Source: Rubricoccus sp963708165
GTDB taxonomy: Bacteria; Bacteroidota; Rhodothermia; Rhodothermales; Rubricoccaceae
Direction: 5' to 3'
Assembly (NCBI GenBank): GCA_963708165.1
Contig: OY970187.1
Span: 1,674,001-1,738,000, forward strand
Length of the DNA: 64,000 nucleotides
Of this stretch, positions 1 through 7,283 are shown in pieces; the stretch's first letter is position 1, and each line of letters begins with the position of its first letter. The notes beneath the pieces were generated by a model. The model did no database searches. It was not told where the DNA came from and was given only the letters and a program-made list of their open reading frames with translations. Both the position numbers and the translations under genes were made by a program.

Positions 1-690
1 TACGATCTCAAAGACCACGCCTCGGGCGCGAGGGTCGATAGGCAGGTGCACCACGCCCTCGACCGATTCACCCGGGTAGAGCGTCGTGCGGCGCAAGACT
101 TCCTCCCAGTAGTGGCGGCCATCGGCCTGCGCTACGGCTGCATCCGCAATAGTCCAGGCGCCCTCTTCGGCCGTGTGCGCCGCGTCGTCGTAGGCGATGG
201 CCACGGTTAGAACTTGTTCGTCCGAGTCCGGCGGGTCTGCGACGACCGCAGCCGTGGTCACGACGGCCGAGGCGACGGCGAAGCTCTGGAGCGTGCGGCC
301 TCTGGCGTGGGCGCGCGAGGCGCGGAGATCGACCTGCAGAAGCTCCGCCTCGGGATCGCGCGCGTGAACGCGCACGCCGTTATCGGGCTGCTCAGTGATC
401 TGCGTGAGGGTGGTGTAGCTCACCGACACGAACGCGGCAGGGTCCACTTCGACAACCTCATCCGACGTGTTCGTGACGCGCACCCACAATGCGTGGTCCT
501 CGCGCAGCGAGCGCACGTACGCAGACTCGGCATCGACCCCAGAGGCCGAGGCGGAGCGAATGTGCCAGCCGTCCTGCCAGACGCCGGCGTCACGCTCGGC
601 CTCTGGCGCGTTTAGGCGGTGGACGGTGCGAGGCGAGCAGCCGGAAAAGAGGACGAGGGCGAGGCCCGAGAGGAGGAGCGAACAGCGCAT
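1..690 (-). CDS. Predicted lipoprotein, truncated by the window edge
   Basis: An open frame reads leftward from an ATG at 690 (a second ATG lies directly before it, at 693) and runs off the window without a stop, giving 230 visible codons. The N-terminus is a lipoprotein signal: MRC, a Leu-rich stretch, then LFSGCS with the lipobox Cys near residue 18, so the product is probably anchored to a cell-envelope membrane. The rest is soluble beta-rich sequence with the phrase WVRVTNTSDEVVEVDP, typical of an extracytoplasmic beta-sandwich. I do not recognise the family. It ends a minus-strand series that begins with the Nif3-like gene. Confidence 0.7.
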   Translation of the reverse strand, partial: MRCSLLLSGLALVLFSGCSPRTVHRLNAPEAERDAGVWQDGWHIRSASASGVDAESAYVRSLREDHALWVRVTNTSDEVVEVDPAAFVSVSYTTLTQITEQPDNGVRVHARDPEAELLQVDLRASRAHARGRTLQSFAVASAVVTTAAVVADPPDSDEQVLTVAIAYDDAAHTAEEGAWTIADAAVAQADGRHYWEEVLRRTTLYPGESVEGVVHLPIDPRARGVVFEIV

Positions 691-781
691 CATCGGAAGG
701 AAAGGAGGTTTATGTGCGCCGCGCTGAAACTCGCGCGGGTAACGGCGCCTCGCGAGATGAGACGCGCTGCGGCGCCAGAGG

Positions 782-1498
782 CTACGCCGAGGGCAGACCG
801 CTTTCCAAAAGCGTGAGGCTCGGCCACCGCGCTCGAAGCAAACGACCCAGCCTGCGGAGGCCCCACGCTTCGGCGCGGCCCTGCCCCACCGCGATCGCCA
901 CGATGCCCATCTGGCGCACTGCCTCGCGCGCGGGTTTCCGCAATTGGCCGGTGAGATACACGCCCACGCCTCTGGCGGCGGCCTCGCGCACCATCGCGTC
1001 GGTCATGGCGCCCGCCAGCGCGATGGCGCCGAGGTCGGCCTCTGGCGCCTCGCCCCACATGTCCTCGATGCCACCGAACTCGCGCCGAATGGTCTCGATC
1101 GCGCCAGAGGCTGTCAGAGGCGCGATCGGTCGCGCGATCAGCCCCTTCGGGTTGCCGTCGCGCCGCAACGGCTCGTCGTCTGCTTCCAATCCGAGCGCGG
1201 CAGCGAGGGCCGGGTTAACGCCGATAGAGTGGTGCTCGTCCAGCGCGCGGTGTACCGCGAGCACGCCGACGCCTTTGGGAAGTCGCGCAGGCCACAGACT
1301 GAACGGACGGTGGATGAGCACGGCGTCCGCGCCAGAGGCCCACGTGTAGGGCGGCAGCCCAGCTTCGAGGCGTAACGCAAGTTGGCGGACCTCGCGAGGC
1401 GAGTCGATCCAGACGCCCGCTGGGTCGCCTTCGCGGTGATAGCGCACGCGGTCTAGGTGCGGCGCGAGGACGTCGGCGAGGTCTCGAACGGTAGGCAT
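782..1498 (-). CDS. Nif3-like dinuclear metal-centre protein, divergent
   Basis: The 238-residue product starts MPTVRDLADVLAPHLD, the classic opening of the Nif3/YbgI (DUF34) family, and has the expected length. Family landmarks are IHRPF (residues ~70-75, equivalent to HHGLF), AVHRALDEH (equivalent to HTNLD) and, near the C-terminus, YLTGQLRKPA and VGQGRAEAWG (equivalent to GHYxSE). Two usual metal-ligand positions look substituted: the first His of HH and the C-terminal His, which is Gln here. Metal occupancy may therefore be reduced. The ATG at 1498 was chosen because the family N-terminus begins there; a longer frame to 1642 is Arg-rich noise. It lies 25 bp after the endonuclease gene. 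Confidence 0.8.
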   Translation of the reverse strand: MPTVRDLADVLAPHLDRVRYHREGDPAGVWIDSPREVRQLALRLEAGLPPYTWASGADAVLIHRPFSLWPARLPKGVGVLAVHRALDEHHSIGVNPALAAALGLEADDEPLRRDGNPKGLIARPIAPLTASGAIETIRREFGGIEDMWGEAPEADLGAIALAGAMTDAMVREAAARGVGVYLTGQLRKPAREAVRQMGIVAIAVGQGRAEAWGLRRLGRLLRARWPSLTLLESGLPSA

Positions 1499-1523
1499 GG
1501 AACCAGAGCGGGTTGGGGAACGG

Positions 1524-2870
1524 TTAGCGCGCGCGCTGCCCCTCGTTGAGCCATCCAGGCGATGCAGCGCCAGAGGCCCACTGAAACTCACCTGCCGCAC
1601 GCCCACGGCCGACGCGTTGAAGCGACGTGCCGGTCGCCGCACGCGGGCTCTCGCTCACACCGATGTCCTCGAACGCGAGGCCGCTGGCGTCGCGGAACGC
1701 ACCTTCCCACGCGAGCGCTTCCACCGTCCGGCCGTCGGGCCCGATCAATGCAATCCCGTCGGGGCTGCCGTTCTGCAAGCCGGGAATCGCGACCCACTCC
1801 GTCCCGATGCCGTCGCCGACGAGCGTGCCCGCCAGAGGCGTCGTGCTGTAGACCGTGCCGTTGCTCCCGTTGACCGCGATCACTCTCCATCCGTCCAGGC
1901 GCGTTCCGTCCGGCCCCGCGATCTCGATGCCTTCGCCCACGTCGTCGCCGTCGTTGTCGTAGTGGATCTCGTTGATCCACAGGACGCCGCCAGAGGCGGA
2001 AAGAGGCCGCTCGGGAGCCTCTGGCGAGCGCGGGCCGGAGCCACTGGCGGGCGCAGACGTTGTAGCGCCTCCGTTCCAGATCCGATCTGCGAGCGTAGGA
2101 TCGACAATGAAGGGGTTTTGTGTGCCTTGCACGCTTGCAATCCAGACGCTGCGCCTCTGCTCTCGGTCATCGGGTGGATCTTGCCGGTTCCAGACGAGGA
2201 GGTCGCTCTGCATCGACTCGAAGAAGCCCGCCTCGGCGCGTTCGGGGTAGACCGCGACGACGTAAAACACCGCCCGCGCGATGTCGCCTTTACGGTCCTC
2301 GCGCGGCTCGAAGCGCCCGTTGCCTCGCTCGCTCCACGGCGCCAGAGGCGGGTCTGGAATGCGAGATTGGCTGGCGTCGACCAAGTACCACGCGTCGGTC
2401 TGAGCGTCCGGGACTTCCCCGAACGGCAGGTTGCCGCGCGACGAGTTGACATTCTCGCGAGACGGAAACAGGTGATGCAGATCCGAGCGCAGCGGCTCTT
2501 CGCGCGCGCCTCTCGACTGCGGCCACACATGCTCGGCGTTGATGCCTCTGGCGCTCGCCGCCTGTGACGCGTCGCCGCCGCCGAGCGTGATGCAGTATTC
2601 GGTGTAGACGCCGCACACGACACCCTGGGAGGTCTGCTCGTACCCGTAGAGTTCGTCGCGCGCGCGGGCATAGCCCAGCGTGCGATCTGGAGAGAACTCG
2701 CGGTCCAGAACCCCGAGAAGGTCGCCAGAGGCAATATCTGTGTACAGCACCGCCTCTGGCGGAGGGGCGCCCGGCCCGGCGGTGGAGACGCGCGGCTGTG
2801 TCTTGCAGCCCACACACAGACTCAGCGTGAGGACGCTCAGCACGCCAGAGGCCAAACGGACAATGCTCAT
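1524..2870 (-). CDS. Endonuclease I family lipoprotein with C-terminal lamin-tail-like domain
   Basis: The 448-residue product begins with a lipoprotein signal (Cys in LCVGCK near residue 22). Residues ~40-260 match the endonuclease I / Bsn-type nuclease family: HVWPQSR, DLHHLFPS and NVNSSRGNLPFGEV carry the His and Asn residues of the beta-beta-alpha-metal active site. These enzymes cleave DNA or RNA non-specifically outside the cytoplasm. Residues ~305-440 open with WINEIHYDNDG, typical of a lamin-tail (LTD) domain often appended to secreted nucleases in Bacteroidota. The start ATG overlaps the upstream stop as ATGA, so it is probably translationally coupled to the metzincin-like gene. A nutrient or surface nuclease role is inferred. 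Confidence 0.85.
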   Translation of the reverse strand: MSIVRLASGVLSVLTLSLCVGCKTQPRVSTAGPGAPPPEAVLYTDIASGDLLGVLDREFSPDRTLGYARARDELYGYEQTSQGVVCGVYTEYCITLGGGDASQAASARGINAEHVWPQSRGAREEPLRSDLHHLFPSRENVNSSRGNLPFGEVPDAQTDAWYLVDASQSRIPDPPLAPWSERGNGRFEPREDRKGDIARAVFYVVAVYPERAEAGFFESMQSDLLVWNRQDPPDDREQRRSVWIASVQGTQNPFIVDPTLADRIWNGGATTSAPASGSGPRSPEAPERPLSASGGVLWINEIHYDNDGDDVGEGIEIAGPDGTRLDGWRVIAVNGSNGTVYSTTPLAGTLVGDGIGTEWVAIPGLQNGSPDGIALIGPDGRTVEALAWEGAFRDASGLAFEDIGVSESPRAATGTSLQRVGRGRAAGEFQWASGAASPGWLNEGQRAR

Positions 2871-4075
2871 GTCTCTTCGTCGACGAGGGCGACGTGGCGG
2901 AAGTAGGTCTGCTCTTCGAACGAGGCGCCGAGCGCGCCGACGGCGAGTCCGATCGCGGCGACAAAGCCTGCGAAGACGACGACGTGACCGATGGCGATGG
3001 TTTCGCCAAGCGTCGCCGCCCAGCCTTCGAGGATCGCGCGGTCGAACAAAAGCGCGGCGAGGCTGAGCGTTCCCACGAACAGGATCGCGTAGGTCGTCGC
3101 CATGCCAATCCCGACCGCGAGCAAGACCGAGGCCTCCGAGACGACGCGTTGCTCACTGCGCCGCCTGCTACGGCGATGGACGAGCAGCCTCTGGCGCCGC
3201 ACGAGGTACACACTCGCGACGAACAAAATGGCGACTGAGAGCGCCGCCACGAGCCACGCGGGCTGGCGCGCGCCCAGGTCCCACGCCTCGGCCGTCATCA
3301 CCAGCACGACGAGCGTAGACACGGCCGCCGTGGTCAATTTGGCGAACTGGAACGGGAAGCGCCAAGGGCGGATCTGGCGCACGGCGTCGAACACGTCGGC
3401 GCGCTCGCGCCAGAGGGCGCGAGTCGTAAAGACGGCGTTGCTGATGCGGTGCGCGTCGGCCTGCTCCTCCATGCGCGGGTCAGCCACGTCGGCGATCTCT
3501 TCGGCCAGCTCCTCGACTTCGGCAGGCGAGAACTGCCGCATCCTGTCCAGGTCGCCAGAGGCTCGGATGTCGTGCATCAGGTCCTCTGGCGCGTCGCGGT
3601 GGCCCAGCCCGTTGAGGTGTCCCAGTTGATGAAGCGCGAGCGTCGCGATGCGGTCGGCCAGGCGGTCGGGGTCAGGCATGGCGTCGCGGAGAGTGGGATC
3701 CAGCCTCGCGACGGAGACGACAGCGACGCCCAGCGCCTGCGACGGCGTACCGAGCGCGAACGGCCGAAACCTTGCGCGCAGGTCCGCGGCCGTCACCACG
3801 AGCGCAAAGTCCCAGCCGCCCAGGTCTCGCTCAGCCGCGCCCACATCCAGCAGGTCTACCGGCTCGGCGCGAGCGCCCGGCTGCACATCGCGGCGCCGAA
3901 CCGACGGCAGACGCCAGTCGAAATCGGGAAGCGCGCGGCGCACCTCATCGCGCACGAGCTTTCGCGCGAGCGTGACCGCGCGGCGCTGCGCATCGGTGAG
4001 GCCACCCGCCAGCACCCATCCTATCACGACGGGCGGCGCGGACGGCAGAGGCTGCGGGGAAGGATCGAGGTCCAC
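2867..4075 (-). CDS. Membrane protein with metzincin-like domain lacking the catalytic Glu
   Basis: The 402-residue product has a cytosolic N-terminal domain containing HQLGHLNGLGH (residues ~149-159), followed by LMHDI, which looks like the Met-turn. The layout matches archaemetzincin-type zinc proteases (HExxHxxGxxH), but the catalytic Glu is Gln; the codon is clearly CAA. At least four hydrophobic helices follow (residues ~240-385). Zinc could still bind, but hydrolysis should be impaired, so it may be a pseudoprotease. It is coupled to the endonuclease gene by a 4-bp overlap. A -7-like TAGCTTCG lies 20 bp upstream with a TTG 18 bp before it. The exact family is uncertain. Confidence 0.7.
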   Translation of the reverse strand: MDLDPSPQPLPSAPPVVIGWVLAGGLTDAQRRAVTLARKLVRDEVRRALPDFDWRLPSVRRRDVQPGARAEPVDLLDVGAAERDLGGWDFALVVTAADLRARFRPFALGTPSQALGVAVVSVARLDPTLRDAMPDPDRLADRIATLALHQLGHLNGLGHRDAPEDLMHDIRASGDLDRMRQFSPAEVEELAEEIADVADPRMEEQADAHRISNAVFTTRALWRERADVFDAVRQIRPWRFPFQFAKLTTAAVSTLVVLVMTAEAWDLGARQPAWLVAALSVAILFVASVYLVRRQRLLVHRRSRRRSEQRVVSEASVLLAVGIGMATTYAILFVGTLSLAALLFDRAILEGWAATLGETIAIGHVVVFAGFVAAIGLAVGALGASFEEQTYFRHVALVDEET

Positions 4076-4094
4076 GTAGGTCGGGAAAGGGGCC

Positions 4095-4102
4095 CGAAGC
4101 TA
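4095..4102 (-). promoter_or_regulatory. Putative -7 box (TAGCTTCG)
   Basis: TAGCTTCG on the minus strand lies 20 bp before the start codon at 4075 and matches the Bacteroidota -7 consensus TAnnTTTG at all but one position. A TTG trinucleotide lies 18 bp further upstream, an acceptable -33 element. It would drive the metzincin-like/endonuclease pair. Confidence 0.5.
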
Positions 4103-4184
4103 GACATAGCGTACGGCTCTCAAGAGGCCTCTGGCGCCAACCGCATAGAGCACGGCACAAATGGGGCAGAGTCTCGCGAGAGCA

Positions 4185-4220
4185 CAAAAAAGTGGCCTCT
4201 GGCGCAATGCCAGAGGCCAC
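4185..4220 (-). terminator. Intrinsic terminator built from the iterated repeat
   Basis: Read on the minus strand, a perfect 12-bp stem GTGGCCTCTGGC / GCCAGAGGCCAC with a 5-nt loop (4192-4220) is followed directly by six T residues (4186-4191). It lies 25 bp after the stop of the RRM gene. The stem arms are two inverted copies of the window-wide repeat, so the repeat has been used as a transcription terminator. Confidence 0.85.
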
Positions 4221-4245
4221 AGGCTGTCAGACAGCGCGGGGAGGA

Positions 4246-4650
4246 CTAGCGGTAGCCGCCTCCGCCACCACCGCCGTAACCGCCGCCGCTGTTGCCGCCA
4301 CCACCGTAGCCGCCGCCACCGCCGCCGCGGTTACCACCGCCGCCGCCGTAGCCACCACCACCGCCGTAGCCGCCACCTCCACCGCCATCACGGCGTGGGG
4401 GACGCTCGCCGCGGGGGCGTGCTTCGTTGACTGTCAGAGGGCGACCGCCCATAGGGGTGTCGTTGAGTTCTTCGATGGCCGTACGGGCTGCATCGTCGCC
4501 GGACATCTCGACGAAACCGAAGCCGCGTGAGCGGCCGGTGTCGCGGTCCTTGATGACCGTGGCGCTGGTGACCTCACCGTGTGTTTCGAACATCTCTCGG
4601 AGTTCGTCGTCGGTGGTCGAATACGGGAGGTTGGCTACGTAAATATTCAT
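4246..4650 (-). CDS. RRM-domain RNA-binding protein with Gly-rich tail
   Basis: The 134-residue protein consists of one RNA recognition motif (residues ~1-80) and a Gly/Tyr-rich low-complexity tail. RNP2 is IYVANL at residues 3-8 and RNP1 is RGFGFVEM near residues 42-49, both with the aromatic residues that stack on RNA. This architecture matches the small cold-inducible RNA-binding proteins of cyanobacteria and Bacteroidota. The ATG at 4650 was chosen because MNIYVANLPY is the canonical family start. The gene has its own strong terminator and a leader of more than 60 nt, as expected for a single-gene, highly expressed unit. RNA chaperoning is inferred from the family. Confidence 0.92.
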   Translation of the reverse strand: MNIYVANLPYSTTDDELREMFETHGEVTSATVIKDRDTGRSRGFGFVEMSGDDAARTAIEELNDTPMGGRPLTVNEARPRGERPPRRDGGGGGGYGGGGGYGGGGGNRGGGGGGYGGGGNSGGGYGGGGGGGYR

Positions 4651-4847
4651 GGGCTGGCTTTGTCGTGCAAAAGGGGAAAAACGCGGAACGAGCACCCCGC
4701 CAGCCAGCCGGGCGCTCGCATTCAATGTAGACCAACGCGTCACTGCACGTTTGGTTCACGCCAGAACGCGCGCGAAGCACACACCCTGCATTCCCAGCCT
4801 CTGGCGCCTTGGCCTGATCGAAATCGAGCGCGCCAGAGGCCGGGGTT

Positions 4848-6740
4848 TCAGTCCAGCCCGTACTCGGCCGCGATCTCGTCGGGGGTGAACGCCCGGCGCT
4901 CGCTCTCGGACATCACGGTCTTGGTCACCACGTGCCGCCCGATCACCAGCGCGTCCATGTGCGTGCGCCGGAACACGAGGACCGCATCCTCTGGCGTCCC
5001 GACGATGGGCTCGCCACGCACATTGAAGGAAGTGTTGACCAGCACGGCGCAGCCCGTGCGCGCCTCGAAGGCTTTGAGCAGATCATAGTAGATGCCATTT
5101 CGCGCCTGGGTTACCGTTTGCACGCGGGCGCTGCCGTCCACATGCGTGACGGCTGGAATAGCGCTCTCGATACTCGCCAGTCGCTCCAACCCCTCGCCCT
5201 CGATCTCCGCGTCGCGCACGGGCCCCACCAACAGCATGTACGGCGACTCGACACCGCCAGAGGCGTGGGGCGGGACAGTCTTCTCGTCGTCTGGCGCCAG
5301 AGGCTCTCGGTTCTGTGCGTCCCCCGTTCCCACGTTCAGCGTCCCTCCCAGATCGAAATACTCATCCACGCGTTCGGCTAGCACGCTGGGCGCGAAGGGG
5401 CGGAAGCTCTCGCGGAACTTGATCTGGAGGTTGACCTTGCGCTGCACCTCACGGTCTCTGGCGTCGGCGAGGATGCTGCGGTGGCCGAGCGCGCGCGGGC
5501 CAAACTCGGCGCGCCCCTGAAACCACCCGACGGTCTGGCCCTCCGCCAGAAGCTCGGCCGTGCGCGCGACGACCTCGGCATCGGTGGCGAAGGTTTCGAC
5601 CGGCAGACCGTCCAATGCGGCCTCCACGTCTGAGGCCTCTGGCGCAGGCCCCAGATAGCTCCCGCTCATGCCGTCGCCAGCGGCTACCGTCCGCGGCTCG
5701 TTGCCCCAGTGGTGCGCCGCCATGAGTGCGGCGCCGAGCGCGCCGCCCGCGTCGCCCGCAGCGGGCTGAATCCAAATGTCCTCGAAGGGCCCCTCGCGCC
5801 AGAGGCGGCCGTTGGCTACGCAGTTGAGCGCGACGCCGCCCGCGAGGCACAGCTTCGTCTCGCCAGTTTCGCGGTGGACGTGCCGCGCCATCCGCAGCAC
5901 AGCTTCCTCGGTCACGTCTTGGATGCTCCGCGCGAGGTCCATATCGCGCTGCGCCAGAGGCGCCTCGGGCTGGCGTCGCGGAAAGCCGAACAGCTCCTCC
6001 ATCTTGCGCCCGGTCATGGTTAGCCCGGCGGCGTAGGTGAAGTAGTCCATGTCGAGCCGGTAGGAGCCGTCCTCGCGCAGGTCGATCAAGTGCTCGCGGA
6101 TGAGGTCTGCGTAGCGCGGCTCGCCATATGGGGCAAGACCCATCAATTTGTATTCGCCGGAGTTAACTCGAAACCCGCAGAAATACGTGAACGCAGAATA
6201 GAGCAATCCGAGCGAGTGCGGAAAGTGGATCTCGGCGTGGATCTGTAGACGGTTGCCTCTGGCGGTGCCCCACGAGGTCGTGGCCCACTCCCCCACGCCG
6301 TCGGTCGTGAGGAATGCGGCGTGCTCGAACGGACTGGGGAAGAACGCGCTCGCCGCGTGGCTCTCGTGGTGCTCCGAGAAGACGAGCGGAACGTTCACGC
6401 CCAGTTCCTTCTGGATCAGGTCTGGGATCCAGAGCTTCTGCTTCAGCCACAGCGGCATCGCTTTGATAAACGATGCGAGGCCGCGCGGCGCGTACGAGAG
6501 GTACGTCTCCAACAGGCGCTCGAATTTCAGTAGCGGCTTGTCGTAGAACGCGACGGCATCCAGGTCTTTGGCTTCGATTCCTGCTTCGCGCAGACAGTAC
6601 GCGACCGCGTTCGTCGGGAAACCGGGATCGTGCTTTCGGCGCGTGAACCTCTCCTCTTGCGCTGCGGCGATGATCACGCCATCGCGCACCAGTGCAGCCG
6701 CGGAGTCGTGGTACCAGCAGGAGATCCCGAGAACGGTCAT
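4848..6740 (-). CDS. Carbamoyltransferase, NodU/CmcH family
   Basis: The 630-residue protein opens with LGISCWYHDSAAALVRDG and has EERFTRRKHDPGFP, the ASKHA-type N-terminal domain. SEHHESHAASAFF and GFRVNSGEYKLMGLAPYG follow in the middle, and the C-terminal half has EFGPRALGHRSI, SFRPFAPSVL and NTSFNVRGEPIVGTPEDA. These are hallmarks of O-carbamoyltransferases that move carbamoyl from carbamoyl phosphate to a sugar or natural-product hydroxyl via carbamoyl-adenylate. A linker near residues 480-495 contains two repeat copies. The SxtJ-like gene lies 21 bp upstream, the usual partner in such loci. The substrate here cannot be told from the sequence. Confidence 0.93.
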   Translation of the reverse strand: MTVLGISCWYHDSAAALVRDGVIIAAAQEERFTRRKHDPGFPTNAVAYCLREAGIEAKDLDAVAFYDKPLLKFERLLETYLSYAPRGLASFIKAMPLWLKQKLWIPDLIQKELGVNVPLVFSEHHESHAASAFFPSPFEHAAFLTTDGVGEWATTSWGTARGNRLQIHAEIHFPHSLGLLYSAFTYFCGFRVNSGEYKLMGLAPYGEPRYADLIREHLIDLREDGSYRLDMDYFTYAAGLTMTGRKMEELFGFPRRQPEAPLAQRDMDLARSIQDVTEEAVLRMARHVHRETGETKLCLAGGVALNCVANGRLWREGPFEDIWIQPAAGDAGGALGAALMAAHHWGNEPRTVAAGDGMSGSYLGPAPEASDVEAALDGLPVETFATDAEVVARTAELLAEGQTVGWFQGRAEFGPRALGHRSILADARDREVQRKVNLQIKFRESFRPFAPSVLAERVDEYFDLGGTLNVGTGDAQNREPLAPDDEKTVPPHASGGVESPYMLLVGPVRDAEIEGEGLERLASIESAIPAVTHVDGSARVQTVTQARNGIYYDLLKAFEARTGCAVLVNTSFNVRGEPIVGTPEDAVLVFRRTHMDALVIGRHVVTKTVMSESERRAFTPDEIAAEYGLD

Positions 6741-6744
6741 AGTG

Positions 6745-6762
6745 GCCTCTGGCGCCAGAGGC
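6745..6762. repeat. Perfect 18-bp repeat palindrome
   Basis: GCCTCTGGCGCCAGAGGC fills almost the whole gap between the carbamoyltransferase start and the SxtJ stop. The right arm ends on the first base of the SxtJ stop codon triplet. Confidence 0.9.
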
Positions 6763-7244
6763 TAGAAGTAGCGCTCTAGCCGCTCGCGCGTGGAGGGCGC
6801 GGGTTTGTCGCGCAGGATCCAGTACGAGTCCATGTCGGAATTCGGGCGTTTCGCCAGAGGATCCTTGCCCAGCGCGCGCAGAATGAGCCCGATGGGCAGG
6901 ATTGTGATCACAAAGGCGATGGTCAGGATGACGCGCGTCATCACAAACCCCATCGCGAAGGCCAGCGCCATCCACACTTTGTAGACGGGCCGCAAAACGA
7001 CCGGCGCGATTCCACCGAGAACGACGAGTGCGCTACCCAGAAGGCCGAGCACCTGCGACAGCGTGCCGATCTCCCACCCGTTCCGCCACGCCACAACCGC
7101 TGCGATGCCCGCGAACACAGCACCGACGGTCAGGCCAAACTTCCGCAGCGCCGCCGATGAAACGTCCAGCGCGCGCACTTCCTCGGCGACCATCGCCAGA
7201 GGCGACGGACCGGAGCGGGGGCGCAGTGTTCTGCGTGTAGCCAT
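6762..7244 (-). CDS. SxtJ-family membrane protein
   Basis: The 160-residue protein has four hydrophobic segments between residues ~35 and 135 and a conserved-looking cytosolic end, DSYWILRDKPAPSTRERLERYF, typical of SxtJ-like proteins. These occur beside NodU-type carbamoyltransferases (SxtI in saxitoxin clusters) but have no established biochemical role. It is the promoter-proximal gene of the pair: a -7-like TAGCTTTT lies 18 bp upstream. The small third partner often seen in such loci (DUF5989) is not visible. Confidence 0.8.
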   Translation of the reverse strand: MATRRTLRPRSGPSPLAMVAEEVRALDVSSAALRKFGLTVGAVFAGIAAVVAWRNGWEIGTLSQVLGLLGSALVVLGGIAPVVLRPVYKVWMALAFAMGFVMTRVILTIAFVITILPIGLILRALGKDPLAKRPNSDMDSYWILRDKPAPSTRERLERYF

Positions 7245-7262
7245 GGGCCTCTGGCGGATGCG

Positions 7263-7270
7263 AAAAGCTA
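7263..7270 (-). promoter_or_regulatory. Putative -7 box (TAGCTTTT)
   Basis: TAGCTTTT on the minus strand ends 18 bp before the SxtJ start codon, in the same form and spacing as several other genes of the window. No convincing -33 element is visible; the upstream position is occupied by a repeat copy. Confidence 0.45.
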
Positions 7271-7283
7271 CGGGCGCCAGAGG

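Noticed and set aside
704..816. Plus-strand frame at 712 preceded by AAAGGAGG
   Set aside because: The apparent Shine-Dalgarno is the reverse of the leader of a minus-strand lipoprotein; the 34-residue product is Arg/Ala-rich and runs into the Nif3 gene.
1497..2567. Long plus-strand frames opposite the endonuclease gene
   Set aside because: They are GC-rich antisense shadows, Arg/Ala-rich with no domain, while the minus strand has clear nuclease motifs.
4246..4400. Gly-codon run of the RRM tail as a separate repeat array
   Set aside because: It is a normal Gly/Tyr-rich tail of this protein family, not a mobile repeat.
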